Source: Halobacillus halophilus DSM 2266
Lineage (GTDB): Bacteria; Bacillota; Bacilli; Bacillales; Halobacillaceae
DNA: 64,000 bases
Reading direction: 5' to 3'
Assembly (NCBI RefSeq): GCF_000284515.1
Contig: NC_017668.1
Location: forward strand, 2,542,001-2,606,000
Below the pieces are notes generated by a model. It saw nothing but the letters and a program-made list of their open reading frames with translations, ran no database searches and had not been told where the DNA came from. Shown piece by piece: positions 56,045 to 64,000 of the stretch; the stretch's first letter is position 1, and each line of letters starts with the position of its first letter. Made by a program: the position numbers and the translations under genes.

Positions 56045-57601
56045 ATGTCTAAACAAACCTTTTTACACGGTGCCCTCATCCTGGTAGCTGCGGGGCTGGT
56101 CACTCGTCTGCTTGGGTTTATCAATCGGATTGTGGTTGCTCGTGTGATGGGAGCTGAAGGCGTAGGGCTTTATATGATGGCCCTGCCTACTCTAATTCTC
56201 GCGATTACCATTACACAGTTCGGTCTCCCTGTAGCTATATCAAAACGCGTATCGGAAGCCGAAGCCACAGGCAATGAGAAGAAGATTAAAAGTATCTTAA
56301 TAGTCTCTTTGTCGATTACCGGTTCCTTAAGTATTATCTTTACAGGCGCCTTATTTATACTCGCCCCTGTTATCGCTTCCTATTTTCTAACTGACCCGCG
56401 TGCTCTATTCCCTTTATTAGTCGTCACACCGATTATACCGATTATTGCTGTTGCATCGGTGATTCGAGGTTATTTCCAAGGAAGACAGAATATGAAGCCC
56501 CAGGCTCTTTCTCAGGTTATTGAGCAGATAGTTCGTATTGGTGGAGTGCTTGTTTTAACCAAACTCCTTTACCCTTATGGTGTCGAATATGCGGCAGCAG
56601 GAGCTATGGCGGCCGTGGTTTTAGGTGAATTCGTTTCATTGATTTATATGTTAAGACAGTTCAATTTGCAAAAATCGTTTAAACTGCGCAAGACTTGGAA
56701 AAAACACGTGGGGAAAGGAAGACAAACTTTTCAAGAGTTAATGGCTATTGCGCTTCCTACTACGGGCAGCCGCTTTATCGGTTCCATAACCTATTTCTTT
56801 GAACCTATTCTTGTTGCCCAAAGCCTTGCTATAGCTGGTTTCGCTGCTGCAGAATCAACTAAGCTTTACGGGGAGCTTACTGGATATGTTCTTCCTTTAC
56901 TTTTCTTACCTACTTTTTTAACTCATGCGCTCTCAACAGCCCTTGTACCTTCTATTAGTGAAGCAGCAGCGATAGGAAAAAAAGAAACCATCCAGTACCG
57001 AATTATGCAGTCCATCCGCCTCTCCTTAGCTTCTGGCGGCGTCATTACAGTGGTATTTATGATTTTCCCCGCTGTTATACTTATGACGGTTTACGGCACT
57101 AGCCAAGCAGCTTTTATGCTGCAGTTTATGGCACCATTCTTTTTGCTGCATTATATTCAGACTCCTCTACAGGCCACATTACAAGCATTAGATCTAGCCC
57201 AGCCTGCTATGTGGAACACCTTAATTGGATCAATTATTAAATTCATTGTATTAGTAAGTTTAAGCTCCCGGCCCGAGTTCGGCATTCATGGTGTGGCCAT
57301 AGCTATGGTGGTGGGTGTTGTCGTTGTTACTCTTCTACATCTTGGAGTACTCATTAAATACAAAGTCATGACTCTTCCGCTTGGTATGTTCATCCGTTTC
57401 GCACTGGTTGTTGGGATTACCGGCTATGTTGGTTTTACAATGAAGCAGCATCTGCTTCATGAAAGCAAGCCGCTCGCTCAGTTATTATGGATGGGAATAA
57501 CACTTACGCTTATTTACCTGATCCTCCTGTTTTGGTTTAAGCTATTAAGCAAAGAAGAGTGGAGATTAATCCCTTGGAAAAAAATCCTTCATAAAAAATA
57601 A
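56045..57601 (+). CDS. spoVB: Stage V sporulation protein B (SpoVB)
   Basis: 518 residues, about 14 transmembrane helices, polysaccharide transporter / MurJ-like (MVF/MATE) family: VTRLLGFINRIVVARVMGAEGVGLYMMALP at the N-terminus in two recognisable blocks, and IRGYFQGRQNMKPQALSQV. Needed for spore cortex synthesis, probably flipping lipid-linked precursors in the mother cell. Start chosen at the ATG behind AAGGCGG; the longer frame begins with a TTG and has no site of its own. Divergent from secDF. Confidence 0.94.
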   Translation: MSKQTFLHGALILVAAGLVTRLLGFINRIVVARVMGAEGVGLYMMALPTLILAITITQFGLPVAISKRVSEAEATGNEKKIKSILIVSLSITGSLSIIFTGALFILAPVIASYFLTDPRALFPLLVVTPIIPIIAVASVIRGYFQGRQNMKPQALSQVIEQIVRIGGVLVLTKLLYPYGVEYAAAGAMAAVVLGEFVSLIYMLRQFNLQKSFKLRKTWKKHVGKGRQTFQELMAIALPTTGSRFIGSITYFFEPILVAQSLAIAGFAAAESTKLYGELTGYVLPLLFLPTFLTHALSTALVPSISEAAAIGKKETIQYRIMQSIRLSLASGGVITVVFMIFPAVILMTVYGTSQAAFMLQFMAPFFLLHYIQTPLQATLQALDLAQPAMWNTLIGSIIKFIVLVSLSSRPEFGIHGVAIAMVVGVVVVTLLHLGVLIKYKVMTLPLGMFIRFALVVGITGYVGFTMKQHLLHESKPLAQLLWMGITLTLIYLILLFWFKLLSKEEWRLIPWKKILHKK

Positions 57602-57628
57602 CCGCTTTTTAAGCAAGCGGTTATTTTA
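57599..57628. terminator. Terminator between spoVB and yrbG
   Basis: Stem AACCGCTT / AAGCGGTT with a 7-nt loop and T-rich flanks on both strands. Confidence 0.75.
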
Positions 57629-58276
57629 TTTGTATTGATTTTTTTCGTCAATAGAAACCTCTCCTTCATCATTAATGGTACATAATGAAATTTGATCTAA
57701 AGACTCATACCCCTGCTTTTTAAGTTCATTTAGCAGCCAGTTCTTGTTTTTACGTATATTCTTAAGACCGCTATATTGGATTTCTCCGTCCGCGATCAAG
57801 ACGACAGCATATGAGGAATGACCAGAATCATCTTTCTCAAAAACCGATAGTTTTCCAGAAGGTTCCAGGATGGCATATGCTACATCATTTACTTGTTGAA
57901 TCCCATGCTCACGTAATTGTATAAGTAAATCATTGAAATTATAGCGCTGCCGTTTCATCTCATACTCGTCTACCTTACCGTGTTTAATAATAACGGAAGG
58001 TTTTCCATCGAACCAGCTTCTAAACCTTTGATTCTTTAGGGAAACCCAGGCACTGCCCAATTGTATAGCTAATAATACAGCCATAGGAACAACTGCTTTC
58101 CAAATCGAAGAATCGGGTTGTTCAATAACAAATACTCCGATTTCTGCGAGCATAATAAAAACAACTAAATCCATAACACTTAACTCACCGATTTCCCTCT
58201 TACCCATAAAACGAAAAACTAGAAGTATAATTAAATAAGTGAGAAGAGTTCTTACTATAAGAGAGACATACACCAT
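57626..58276 (-). CDS. yrbG: DUF421 membrane protein (YrbG/YetF family)
   Basis: 216 residues. Three N-terminal transmembrane helices (LVFRFMGKREIGELSVMDLVVFIML is the family hallmark), then a two-part cytosolic domain: GKPSVIIKHGKVDEYEMKRQRYNFNDLLIQLREHGI. Some relatives affect spore germination or resistance; function unclear. Same neighbour of spoVB as in B. subtilis. Confidence 0.92.
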   Translation of the reverse strand: MVYVSLIVRTLLTYLIILLVFRFMGKREIGELSVMDLVVFIMLAEIGVFVIEQPDSSIWKAVVPMAVLLAIQLGSAWVSLKNQRFRSWFDGKPSVIIKHGKVDEYEMKRQRYNFNDLLIQLREHGIQQVNDVAYAILEPSGKLSVFEKDDSGHSSYAVVLIADGEIQYSGLKNIRKNKNWLLNELKKQGYESLDQISLCTINDEGEVSIDEKNQYK

Positions 58277-58336
58277 GAAAATCCACGACCTTTCAACAGG
58301 CTTACTCTCTTATAAGATGACCCATTCTCACTTTTT

Positions 58337-59626
58337 TTATGAATAGAAAGGCTGTAAATATCGGAAGTAGACATAAATGGATGCGATCACTAGAGATAAT
58401 ATTAGAACTGGTATTCCATACAGCAAAAATTTAATAAATGATATAGGCTGACGGTGACTCGCAGCTATACCAGCAACTACGACATTAGCGGAGGCACCGA
58501 CCAGCGTTCCATTTCCTCCTAGACAGGCTCCTAAAGCAAGCGACCACCAAACAGGATCGACATTCATCATTCCATACCCCTGTAGTTCATGCACGACAGG
58601 AATCATGGCAGCGACAAAAGGAATATTGTCCACGACCCCTGAAAGCAGGCCTGAGCTCCATAGCATAACAATAGAAGTAATTGGGAGATCTCCGCCGGAC
58701 AGCCATACCATACCACGTGCCAATTCATCGATAATTCCAACGGTTTCTAAACCACCTACAAGCATGAATAATCCCATAAAGAAAAATAAGGTGACCCATT
58801 CAACCTCCTGAAAGACGTGTTCAACATCAAGTTCTTTATCCGTCAAAAATAATAGCAATAAGGCTCCGCTTACCGCAATCGTCGTAATATCCATATGCAC
58901 AAATGGATACAGCATAAATCCAGTTATCGTCAGTACGAGTACACTTACGGACTGAAATAACAATGGCGAGACCTTTAAATGTTCCCTTGCGTTCATTTGC
59001 ATCAACGCACCAGCGAGCTCTCGATCATATGTTAACTGTTTACGAAACAAAAGCATGAATATAATTAACACCACAGCAAAAATCAACAGCACTACTGGTC
59101 CAAGATGATAAATAAAAGATGCAAAGGTGAAGTGTTCGACGGCCTGTCCGATCATAATGTTGGGAGGATCACCTATAAGAGTAGCTGTGCCCCCTATGTT
59201 TGAACTAAATATGGTAATCAATAAATAAGGAAAAGCTGGCAGCTTCAACCTTTCGACAAGTGTAAGCAATACAGGGACTAATAGAAGAACGATGGTCACG
59301 TTATTCAAAAAAGCTGATCCGACAGCTGTGAAAGTAGCTGTCACAGCCATCAAGGGGATAGGTCGTCCTTTGACCATTTGGGCTAGACGAATGGCCATAT
59401 ACGTGAAAATTCCCGTCTTCTGGGTTATAGAAACCAGCAGCATCATCGAAAATAATAAAGCCACCGTTTCCCAATCGATAAAACCGAATGCCTCTTTCCA
59501 TTCATACACATTCGTCATTAATAAGAGGACTCCGCCTGCGAGTGCAACCAGGGCCCTGTTCAATTTCTCCGTCATGATTAACGCATAGCTCGCTACGAAT
59601 ATGAGTAATGCAAGTAAAGTTGCCAT
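58337..59626 (-). CDS. ArsB/NhaD-type ion permease
   Basis: 429 residues, about 11 transmembrane helices. Ion transporter superfamily pattern: FIDWETVALLFSMMLLVSITQKTGIF, SAFLNNVTIVLLLVPV, SSNIGGTATLIGDPPNIMIG and LGACLGGNGTLVGASANVVVAGIA, two inverted halves each with a SNxGGTxTxxGDPPN-type or GGNGTLxGASAN loop. Likely a Na+/H+ antiporter (NhaD) or an anion (arsenite, dicarboxylate) transporter; the substrate cannot be read from sequence. Not part of the B. subtilis yrbG-yrzE order, so acquired or rearranged here. Confidence 0.85.
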   Translation of the reverse strand: MATLLALLIFVASYALIMTEKLNRALVALAGGVLLLMTNVYEWKEAFGFIDWETVALLFSMMLLVSITQKTGIFTYMAIRLAQMVKGRPIPLMAVTATFTAVGSAFLNNVTIVLLLVPVLLTLVERLKLPAFPYLLITIFSSNIGGTATLIGDPPNIMIGQAVEHFTFASFIYHLGPVVLLIFAVVLIIFMLLFRKQLTYDRELAGALMQMNAREHLKVSPLLFQSVSVLVLTITGFMLYPFVHMDITTIAVSGALLLLFLTDKELDVEHVFQEVEWVTLFFFMGLFMLVGGLETVGIIDELARGMVWLSGGDLPITSIVMLWSSGLLSGVVDNIPFVAAMIPVVHELQGYGMMNVDPVWWSLALGACLGGNGTLVGASANVVVAGIAASHRQPISFIKFLLYGIPVLILSLVIASIYVYFRYLQPFYS

Positions 59627-59753
59627 ACACCTTCCCCTTTTATAAGGACTTTACTTTATACGTATTCAAGGAAGAGTGAAAATATCTACTTCTATCTAAG
59701 GCTTAAGCATGCATATAGTGATAATGACAAGCTTAAGAAGGGAGATTTTTATT

Positions 59754-60137
59754 ATGAAAAAATTTACGCAGGGCGTCCTTGGATATGGAATTGGCTCTAT
59801 CCTTCTGCTGATGATTATTTCCGCGGCTGTACTGGCTCTTTTCCTTCGTTTTACATCTATGGAATATCAAACCCTCAATCAAGCAGCTCTGATCACCGGT
59901 TTGAGCATTTTAGCATTTGGTGGAATGATGGCTGCTTACAAAGGGGAGCAGAAAGGGTGGCTTTCCGGGGTTATGACAGGTCTTATTTTCGTGGCGGCTA
60001 TGGCTTTATTCCAAATCATTTTTGAGAATCAATTTATATCTCTGCCGCAGCTCAGTTATTTCGGAGGGTTGGTTCTAGCAGCCTGGCTCGGAGGAATGAT
60101 TGGGGTCAATTTGCCAAGACGAACGGCAAAAAGGTAA
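59754..60137 (+). CDS. yrzE: TIGR04086 family membrane protein (YrzE)
   Basis: 127 residues, four transmembrane helices with short loops: VLGYGIGSILLLMIISAAVLALF, TGLSILAFGGMMAAYKGEQKGWLSG, LSYFGGLVLAAWLGGMIG. Start is the internal ATG with AAGGGAG upstream. Function unknown; conserved next to yajC. Here it is on the plus strand, facing yajC. Confidence 0.88.
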   Translation: MKKFTQGVLGYGIGSILLLMIISAAVLALFLRFTSMEYQTLNQAALITGLSILAFGGMMAAYKGEQKGWLSGVMTGLIFVAAMALFQIIFENQFISLPQLSYFGGLVLAAWLGGMIGVNLPRRTAKR

Positions 60138-60149
60138 TTGAACATGAAA

Positions 60150-60175
60150 AATCCCGCTGCAAATACAGCGGGATT
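60150..60175. terminator. Terminator between yrzE and yajC
   Basis: Perfect 10-bp stem AATCCCGCTG / CAGCGGGATT with a 6-nt loop; T-run weak. Confidence 0.75.
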
Positions 60176-60182
60176 GTAATCA

Positions 60183-60446
60183 TTAGTCCTGATTTAGTTT
60201 CTCACGAACAGATGAACGATCGAATTTCATTTGCGTTCCATCCTGTACCGTAACAACTAGAGATCCTTCATCTATAGCATGGACCGTACCATGGAGACCT
60301 CCGATTGTGATGATTCTATCGCCTTTTTGCAAGTCCGCCTGCATTTGTTGTACTTTTTTCTGTTTCTTTTGCTGCGGACGAATTAATAGGAAATAGAAAA
60401 TGACAAACATTAGAATAATTGGTAATAAACCGACTAATGTATCCAT
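60183..60446 (-). CDS. yajC: Preprotein translocase subunit YajC
   Basis: 87 residues. One N-terminal helix (LVGLLPIILMFVIFYFLLIRPQQKKQKK) then a small soluble domain with LQKGDRIITIGGLHGTVHAI. Accessory of SecDF/SecYEG. 15 nt downstream of tgt. Confidence 0.97.
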   Translation of the reverse strand: MDTLVGLLPIILMFVIFYFLLIRPQQKKQKKVQQMQADLQKGDRIITIGGLHGTVHAIDEGSLVVTVQDGTQMKFDRSSVREKLNQD

Positions 60447-60461
60447 TTAATTTCCCCCCTT

Positions 60462-61619
<1,158 letters not shown>

Positions 61620-61635
61620 TCAAGCAATAATCTAA

Positions 61636-62661
61636 CTAAACAATTAACATCGCATCTCCAAAGCTGAAGAATCGATACTTATTCTCCACAGCTCTAGCAT
61701 ATGCTTCCAGAACAAATTCACGACCTGCAAAGGCACTGACCAGCATAATCAGCGTGGATTTAGGCAGATGAAAATTCGTAATCAGTCCGTCAATCGCTTT
61801 CAGCTTTTGGGGTGGGTAGATAAATATATCCGTCCAGCCGCTAGCTTCCTGAAAAGTTCCGTAATCACGGATGATTGTTTCCAAAGTCCTTGTGGAGGTA
61901 GTACCTACAGAGATTATTCGACCTCCCTGTTTTTTCACCTGATTCAATTGGTCAGCCGTTTCTTGAGATACTTGGTAGAACTCAGCATGCATATCGTGGT
62001 CTTCCACCTTATCGACACTAACAGGACGAAAGGTTCCAAGTCCGACATGAAGGGTGAGATAGGCTATCGTTACACCGGAAGCTTGAAGGTTTTCAAGTAG
62101 TTCGTTCGTAAAATGAAGACCGGCAGTAGGTGCTGCTGCAGACCCTTCTTCCTTCGCGTACACAGTCTGGTAACGTTCCCTGTCCGACAGCTGCTCCTTA
62201 ATATAAGGGGGAAGCGGCATCTCACCAAGGGATTCCAGCACTTCCATAAAAATCCCTTCATAAGAGAACCTGACTTTTCTTCCTCCATGTTCCTGCATCT
62301 CCGTGCATTCAGCTATTAACTGTCCGTCTCCAAACACAATACGAGTACCTGGTTTTACTTTTTTAGCAGGTTTGATAAGTACATCCCACTCGTCTTTCGT
62401 ATCTTGATGGAGGAGAAGAACTTCTACTTTTCCTCCCGTGTCTTCTTTTGCACCAAATAGCCTGGCCGGAAGTACGCGTGTATCATTTAAAACGAGGCAG
62501 TCGCCTGGCTTTAATAGCCTTTCAATATCTGAAAAATGGTAATGTTCTATTGTTTCAGCACTCCGGTCGCAAACCATGAGGCGTGAAGAAGAACGATCCT
62601 GAAGCGGTACCTGAGCAATAAGCTCTTCGGGCAGTTCAAAATCATACTGCTTAATATCCAT
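61636..62661 (-). CDS. queA: S-adenosylmethionine:tRNA ribosyltransferase-isomerase
   Basis: 341 residues. Converts preQ1 in tRNA to epoxyqueuosine. Starts [15 protein letters not shown], with [23 protein letters not shown] near residue 182, [12 protein letters not shown] and the C-terminal [17 protein letters not shown]. Between the DUF2905 gene and tgt. Confidence 0.98.
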   Translation of the reverse strand: MDIKQYDFELPEELIAQVPLQDRSSSRLMVCDRSAETIEHYHFSDIERLLKPGDCLVLNDTRVLPARLFGAKEDTGGKVEVLLLHQDTKDEWDVLIKPAKKVKPGTRIVFGDGQLIAECTEMQEHGGRKVRFSYEGIFMEVLESLGEMPLPPYIKEQLSDRERYQTVYAKEEGSAAAPTAGLHFTNELLENLQASGVTIAYLTLHVGLGTFRPVSVDKVEDHDMHAEFYQVSQETADQLNQVKKQGGRIISVGTTSTRTLETIIRDYGTFQEASGWTDIFIYPPQKLKAIDGLITNFHLPKSTLIMLVSAFAGREFVLEAYARAVENKYRFFSFGDAMLIV

Positions 62662-62680
62662 TTAAATCCCCTATTCTTCC

Positions 62681-62881
62681 TTAGCGTATTTTACCAATAA
62701 TATAAAATATAAGTGATAGAACAATACTCGCAACAATGGACGTCATAATTGGAAAATAAAAGGTTGTATTCCCTTTTTTAAAAGACAAATCCCCTGGAAG
62801 TCTGCCAACAAAACTCCATAAAAGTCCTATCACGATAAACACAATCCCTATAACAATAAATATTTTTCCGAACCCAGTCAA
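62681..62881 (-). CDS. DUF2905 small membrane protein
   Basis: 66 residues, two transmembrane helices with the family's turn [21 protein letters not shown] between. Starts at a TTG that overlaps the ruvB stop (TTGA), with GGGAGGTG 8 nt upstream, so translation is coupled to ruvB. Function unknown; in B. subtilis a gene of this kind (yrzS) sits at the same place. Confidence 0.88.
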   Translation of the reverse strand: MTGFGKIFIVIGIVFIVIGLLWSFVGRLPGDLSFKKGNTTFYFPIMTSIVASIVLSLIFYIIGKIR

Positions 62882-63879
62882 GTTCCGGGCACCTCCCTAT
62901 GGAAGTGAGCGTATGCTTTAGGTGTTACGACACGTCCACGCGGAGTTCTTTGTATAAATCCAATTTGAAGAAGAAACGGCTCGTACACATCTTCAATCGT
63001 CTGAGACTCTTCTCCAATTGTAGCCGAAATAGTATCAAGCCCCACTGGTCCCCCTCGAAATCCATCCATAATGCCTTTTAAAAGCTTGTGGTCTATATAA
63101 TCCAGGCCTTCAGCGTCTACTTGAAGCATTTCTAACGCTTCTTGGGTCGTTTCGAGAGAGATCACGGATTCACCTTTGACCTGAGCTATATCACGTACCC
63201 GTTTAAATAAGCGGTTGGCAATCCGCGGTGTTCCCCTCGAACGACGGGCAATTTCCACAGCAGCATTAAAATCAATTTCTACATGAAAAATATCAGCTGT
63301 CCTCTCTACTATTGAGCACAATGCCTCTGTTTCGTAATATTCCAATCTGCTGTGGACTCCGAACCGATCACGAAGCGGCGCCGATAATAATCCTGCCCTT
63401 GTGGTGGCTCCGACCAGAGTAAAGGGAGGGAGATCAAGGCGCATCGATCTCGCACTGGGTCCGCTGCCTACAACAATATCCAGACAAAAATCTTCCATCG
63501 CAGGATAGAGCACCTCTTCTACTGATCTTGGTAATCGATGAATTTCATCTATAAAAAGAACATCCCCAGGCTCTAGTGAAGATAAAATTGCGGCCAGATC
63601 TCCGGCCCTCTCAATGGCAGGTCCAGCCGTTGTCCTGAACTGCACACCCATTTCATTGGCAATAATAGAAGCAAGCGTCGTTTTCCCGAGCCCCGGAGGG
63701 CCGTAGAGAAGTGCGTGGTCCAGAGGTTCCTCTCTCATCTTTGCTGCTTCAATAAAAATATGCAGATTTCGTTTAGTCTGATCCTGACCAATATACTGTT
63801 TGAGCGTTTCTGGTCTCAAACTAAGTTCAATGTCCTGATCTGTCTCCTGCAACTCGCCGGAAATCATTCGATCTTCCAC
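62878..63879 (-). CDS. ruvB: Holliday junction branch-migration helicase RuvB
   Basis: 333 residues, AAA+ motor. Walker [17 protein letters not shown] (about residue 58), Walker [13 protein letters not shown], sensor [19 protein letters not shown], arginine finger region and C-terminal winged helix [16 protein letters not shown]. The start is a GTG (63879-63877; EDRMISGE follows) with AAAGGGGG upstream; those bases are part of the 6-codon-longer frame. Confidence 0.97.
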   Translation of the reverse strand: MEDRMISGELQETDQDIELSLRPETLKQYIGQDQTKRNLHIFIEAAKMREEPLDHALLYGPPGLGKTTLASIIANEMGVQFRTTAGPAIERAGDLAAILSSLEPGDVLFIDEIHRLPRSVEEVLYPAMEDFCLDIVVGSGPSARSMRLDLPPFTLVGATTRAGLLSAPLRDRFGVHSRLEYYETEALCSIVERTADIFHVEIDFNAAVEIARRSRGTPRIANRLFKRVRDIAQVKGESVISLETTQEALEMLQVDAEGLDYIDHKLLKGIMDGFRGGPVGLDTISATIGEESQTIEDVYEPFLLQIGFIQRTPRGRVVTPKAYAHFHREVPGT

Positions 63880-63897
63880 ATTAGTTCCCCCTTTCAA

Positions 63898-64000
63898 TTA
63901 TGACTTCATCAGTATCTGTAACCCTTGTCTGACATAATCATCAACACTGCCTTCGTTGGTTTTTTGAAGTTCTGTTCGTGCCAATTTAATTTCTTTTTCT
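63898..64000 (-). CDS. ruvA: RuvA, C-terminal fragment
   Basis: The last 33 codons of ruvA run to the right edge; the start lies outside. The translation ends EGSVDDYVRQGLQILMKS, matching the C-terminal domain III of RuvA that contacts RuvB. Stop TAA at 63900-63898, 18 nt before ruvB. RuvA binds Holliday junctions. Confidence 0.88.
   Translation of the reverse strand, partial: EKEIKLARTELQKTNEGSVDDYVRQGLQILMKS

Overview
The window is a stretch of chromosome from a spore-forming Bacillaceae bacterium (Firmicutes). The gene order matches two well-known Bacillus subtilis blocks: lepA-yqxA-spoIIP-gpr-rpsT-holA-yqzM-comEC-comEB-comEA-comER-yqeM-rsfS-yqeK-nadD-yhbY-aroE-yqeH-yqeG-sda, and yrhC-mtnN-yrrS-greA-udk-yrrM-mltG-...-alaS-...-recD2-yrrB-mnmA-iscS-cymR-rarA-6S RNA-aspS-hisS-yrvJ-dtd-relA-apt-recJ-secDF-spoVB-yrbG-yrzE-yajC-tgt-queA-ruvB-ruvA. 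Sporulation genes (spoIIP, gpr, sigK, spoVB, sda, an rsfA-like gene) make it an endospore former. The very acidic YrrS, the Mrp antiporter operon and an extra NhaD/ArsB-type permease suggest a moderately salt-adapted genus such as Halobacillus or a relative; that placement is inference.

Layout. 1-14.4 kb: mostly minus-strand genes for translation quality, sporulation and DNA uptake, with rpsT, yqzM and comER on the plus strand. 14.4-14.9 kb: the sda checkpoint gene behind a cluster of DnaA-box-like sites. 15-20.5 kb: a plus-strand Mrp cation/proton antiporter operon with subunits A, C, D, E, F, G but no B. 20.6-21.3 kb: an uninterrupted sigK. 21.3-28 kb: minus-strand yrhC, mtnN, yrrS, greA, udk, yrrM, mltG, yrzB, ruvX and ireB; several genes found here in B. 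subtilis (yrrT, mccA, mccB, pbpI, yrrN, yrrO) are absent, and a 250-bp nested inverted repeat sits in one gap. 28-39.6 kb: alaS with an alanine T-box leader, then membrane, repair, tRNA-thiolation and cysteine-regulation genes. 40-42.4 kb: plus-strand rarA and an RsfA-like regulator, facing a minus-strand 6S RNA gene. 42.4-45.8 kb: aspS and hisS under a second T-box. 45.9-53.1 kb: a cell-wall amidase, dtd, relA, apt, recJ and a LapA-domain gene. 53.3-64 kb: secDF, spoVB, yrbG, a permease, yrzE, yajC, tgt, queA, a DUF2905 gene, ruvB and the end of ruvA.

The ends of the window cut lepA (left) and ruvA (right). I saw no rRNA, tRNA, CRISPR array, prophage or insertion sequence. Most genes are ordinary core genes. 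The points most worth a second look are the missing mrpB, the DnaA-box cluster at sda, the 250-bp structured repeat near 23.4 kb, the structured inverted repeat in the holA leader, and the leader RNAs (6S RNA and two T-boxes) with near-consensus promoters.
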